Program-made: the position numbers and the translations under genes
Notes under the pieces: generated by a model
The model's input: only the letters and a program-made list of their open reading frames with translations
Databases searched by the model: none
Told to the model about the DNA's origin: nothing
Origin: an uncultured Eubacteriales bacterium
GTDB taxonomy: Bacteria > Bacillota > Clostridia > Monoglobales > UMGS1388
Direction: 5' to 3'
NCBI GenBank assembly: GCA_900551345.1
Contig: URVP01000077.1
Location: forward strand, 1 to 6,987
Length of the DNA stretch: 6,987 bases
Part shown: piece by piece, positions 6,448-6,987 of the stretch
Layout: the number at the start of each line of letters is the position of its first letter
How positions within the stretch are numbered: position 1 is the first letter of the stretch

Positions 6448-6477
6448 TTTACCGCATTGTGAATTTAACAGTATAAT
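6448..6477 (+). promoter_or_regulatory. Probable promoter of the downstream zinc-ribbon membrane protein
   Basis: A perfect -10 TATAAT lies at 6472-6477. The -35 is weak: TTTACC at 6448-6453 with an 18-base spacer is the best fit I find. It sits after the ilvE terminator and about 75 bases before the start codon of the next gene, so independent transcription is likely. Confidence 0.5.
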
Positions 6478-6552
6478 GCTTTTCTACTTCGTACATTAAT
6501 AAACAATATATTTGGTTGTATTAACATATTATTAGCAAAGGAAGGTATTGTC

Positions 6553-6987
6553 ATGATAAAGTATTGTAAAAAGTGCCGTATATTTCTTCCGGGTGAATCT
6601 AAGTATTGTCCAAACTGCGGAGGTAGTGATCTTGCTGATGCGCCGTTCTACAAAAGCACAGGTAATTATAGCTTGGCTCCTAAGAAAAGAGGTTTTTTTA
6701 AAAGAGTATATAACGACAAATCCGGGAAAGAGGCTAATTACGCATGCTTAAAGCTTGGAAAGATATTTATGGTTTTAAGTTTAATATTTTCAGTTTGTAG
6801 TGTTGCTATAGCTTTGCTTACATTGTTTGCTATTAACATAATTGCTTCGTTATTGTGCTTGCTATATGGATTAGCTTTCGCTTATTTTGCATTTATCACT
6901 GGATTGAGTCTGAAATGGTGTGGGGCTTTGGGAAACAATATTCTGATTATGACTCATGAATTAAAAAAGAGAAATACTGATAAAACA
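6553..6987 (+). CDS. Zinc-ribbon integral membrane protein of unknown function (3' cut by window edge)
   Basis: The frame is open from ATG 6553 to the window end, 145 codons with no stop, so the C-terminus is missing. AAGGAAGG-type Shine-Dalgarno bases at 6539-6545, seven bases before the ATG, support the start. The protein opens with a zinc ribbon: Cys5, Cys8, Cys19 and Cys22, in YCKKC and YCPNCGG. A basic linker (KKRGFFKR, about 44-51) follows. Next comes a strongly hydrophobic stretch at about 70-119 that fits two transmembrane helices, then a charged segment with HELKKR at 136-141. Such short ribbon-plus-helices proteins are common and mostly uncharacterised in Clostridia. The ribbon probably faces the cytoplasm, judging from the positive linker. 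It is the second zinc-ribbon membrane protein in the window, but its membrane part bears no resemblance to the minus-strand protein. I cannot assign a function. Confidence 0.85.
   Translation, partial: MIKYCKKCRIFLPGESKYCPNCGGSDLADAPFYKSTGNYSLAPKKRGFFKRVYNDKSGKEANYACLKLGKIFMVLSLIFSVCSVAIALLTLFAINIIASLLCLLYGLAFAYFAFITGLSLKWCGALGNNILIMTHELKKRNTDKT

Overview
The window looks like ordinary chromosome from an AT-rich, low-GC Gram-positive bacterium, most likely an anaerobic, fibre-degrading member of the Clostridia (Ruminococcaceae/Oscillospiraceae/Lachnospiraceae-like). This rests on the AT-rich DNA, strong purine-rich Shine-Dalgarno sites, a secreted glycoside hydrolase with group 3/4 bacterial Ig-like modules, a Gram-positive-type signal peptide, and housekeeping proteins that read as Firmicutes types. 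The taxonomic call is inference; no rRNA or other strong marker lies in the window.

Layout. (1) Positions 1-1610 hold the end of clpP, which the window edge cuts just before the catalytic serine codon, followed 17 bases later by a complete clpX. Together they form the ClpXP protease operon, closed by a strong intrinsic terminator at about 1622-1666. (2) Positions 1702-3856 are a separate transcription unit. A TTGACA/TATAAT promoter drives a 695-residue secreted family 5 glycoside hydrolase with the order signal peptide, GH5 domain, Ig-like domain, carbohydrate-binding-like jelly roll, Ig-like domain. (3) At about 3930-3967 a long hairpin sits between convergent genes and can serve both strands. 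(4) Positions 4025-5143 on the minus strand encode an unusual membrane protein: a four-cysteine zinc ribbon, one transmembrane helix, and an extracytoplasmic domain resembling the Bmp/PnrA solute-binding family. It probably starts at TTG. (5) Positions 5144-5337 are a divergent promoter region with a well-formed minus-strand promoter and three successive inverted repeats in front of the next gene. (6) Positions 5338-6360 encode a complete branched-chain amino acid aminotransferase (ilvE), followed by a clear terminator. (7) From 6553 to the right edge is the start of another zinc-ribbon membrane protein, cut by the window end.

How the genes relate. clpP and clpX act together in regulated proteolysis. 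The GH5 enzyme works outside the cell on a beta-linked polysaccharide. ilvE catalyses the last step of valine, leucine and isoleucine synthesis, or the first step of their breakdown. The two zinc-ribbon membrane proteins flanking ilvE are the least understood genes here. I see no CRISPR array, insertion sequence, tRNA, rRNA, phage gene or defence system, and no clear new multi-gene system. The best candidates for a second look are the zinc-ribbon/Bmp-like fusion and the inverted-repeat cluster upstream of ilvE. No gene-free stretch exceeds 300 bases.
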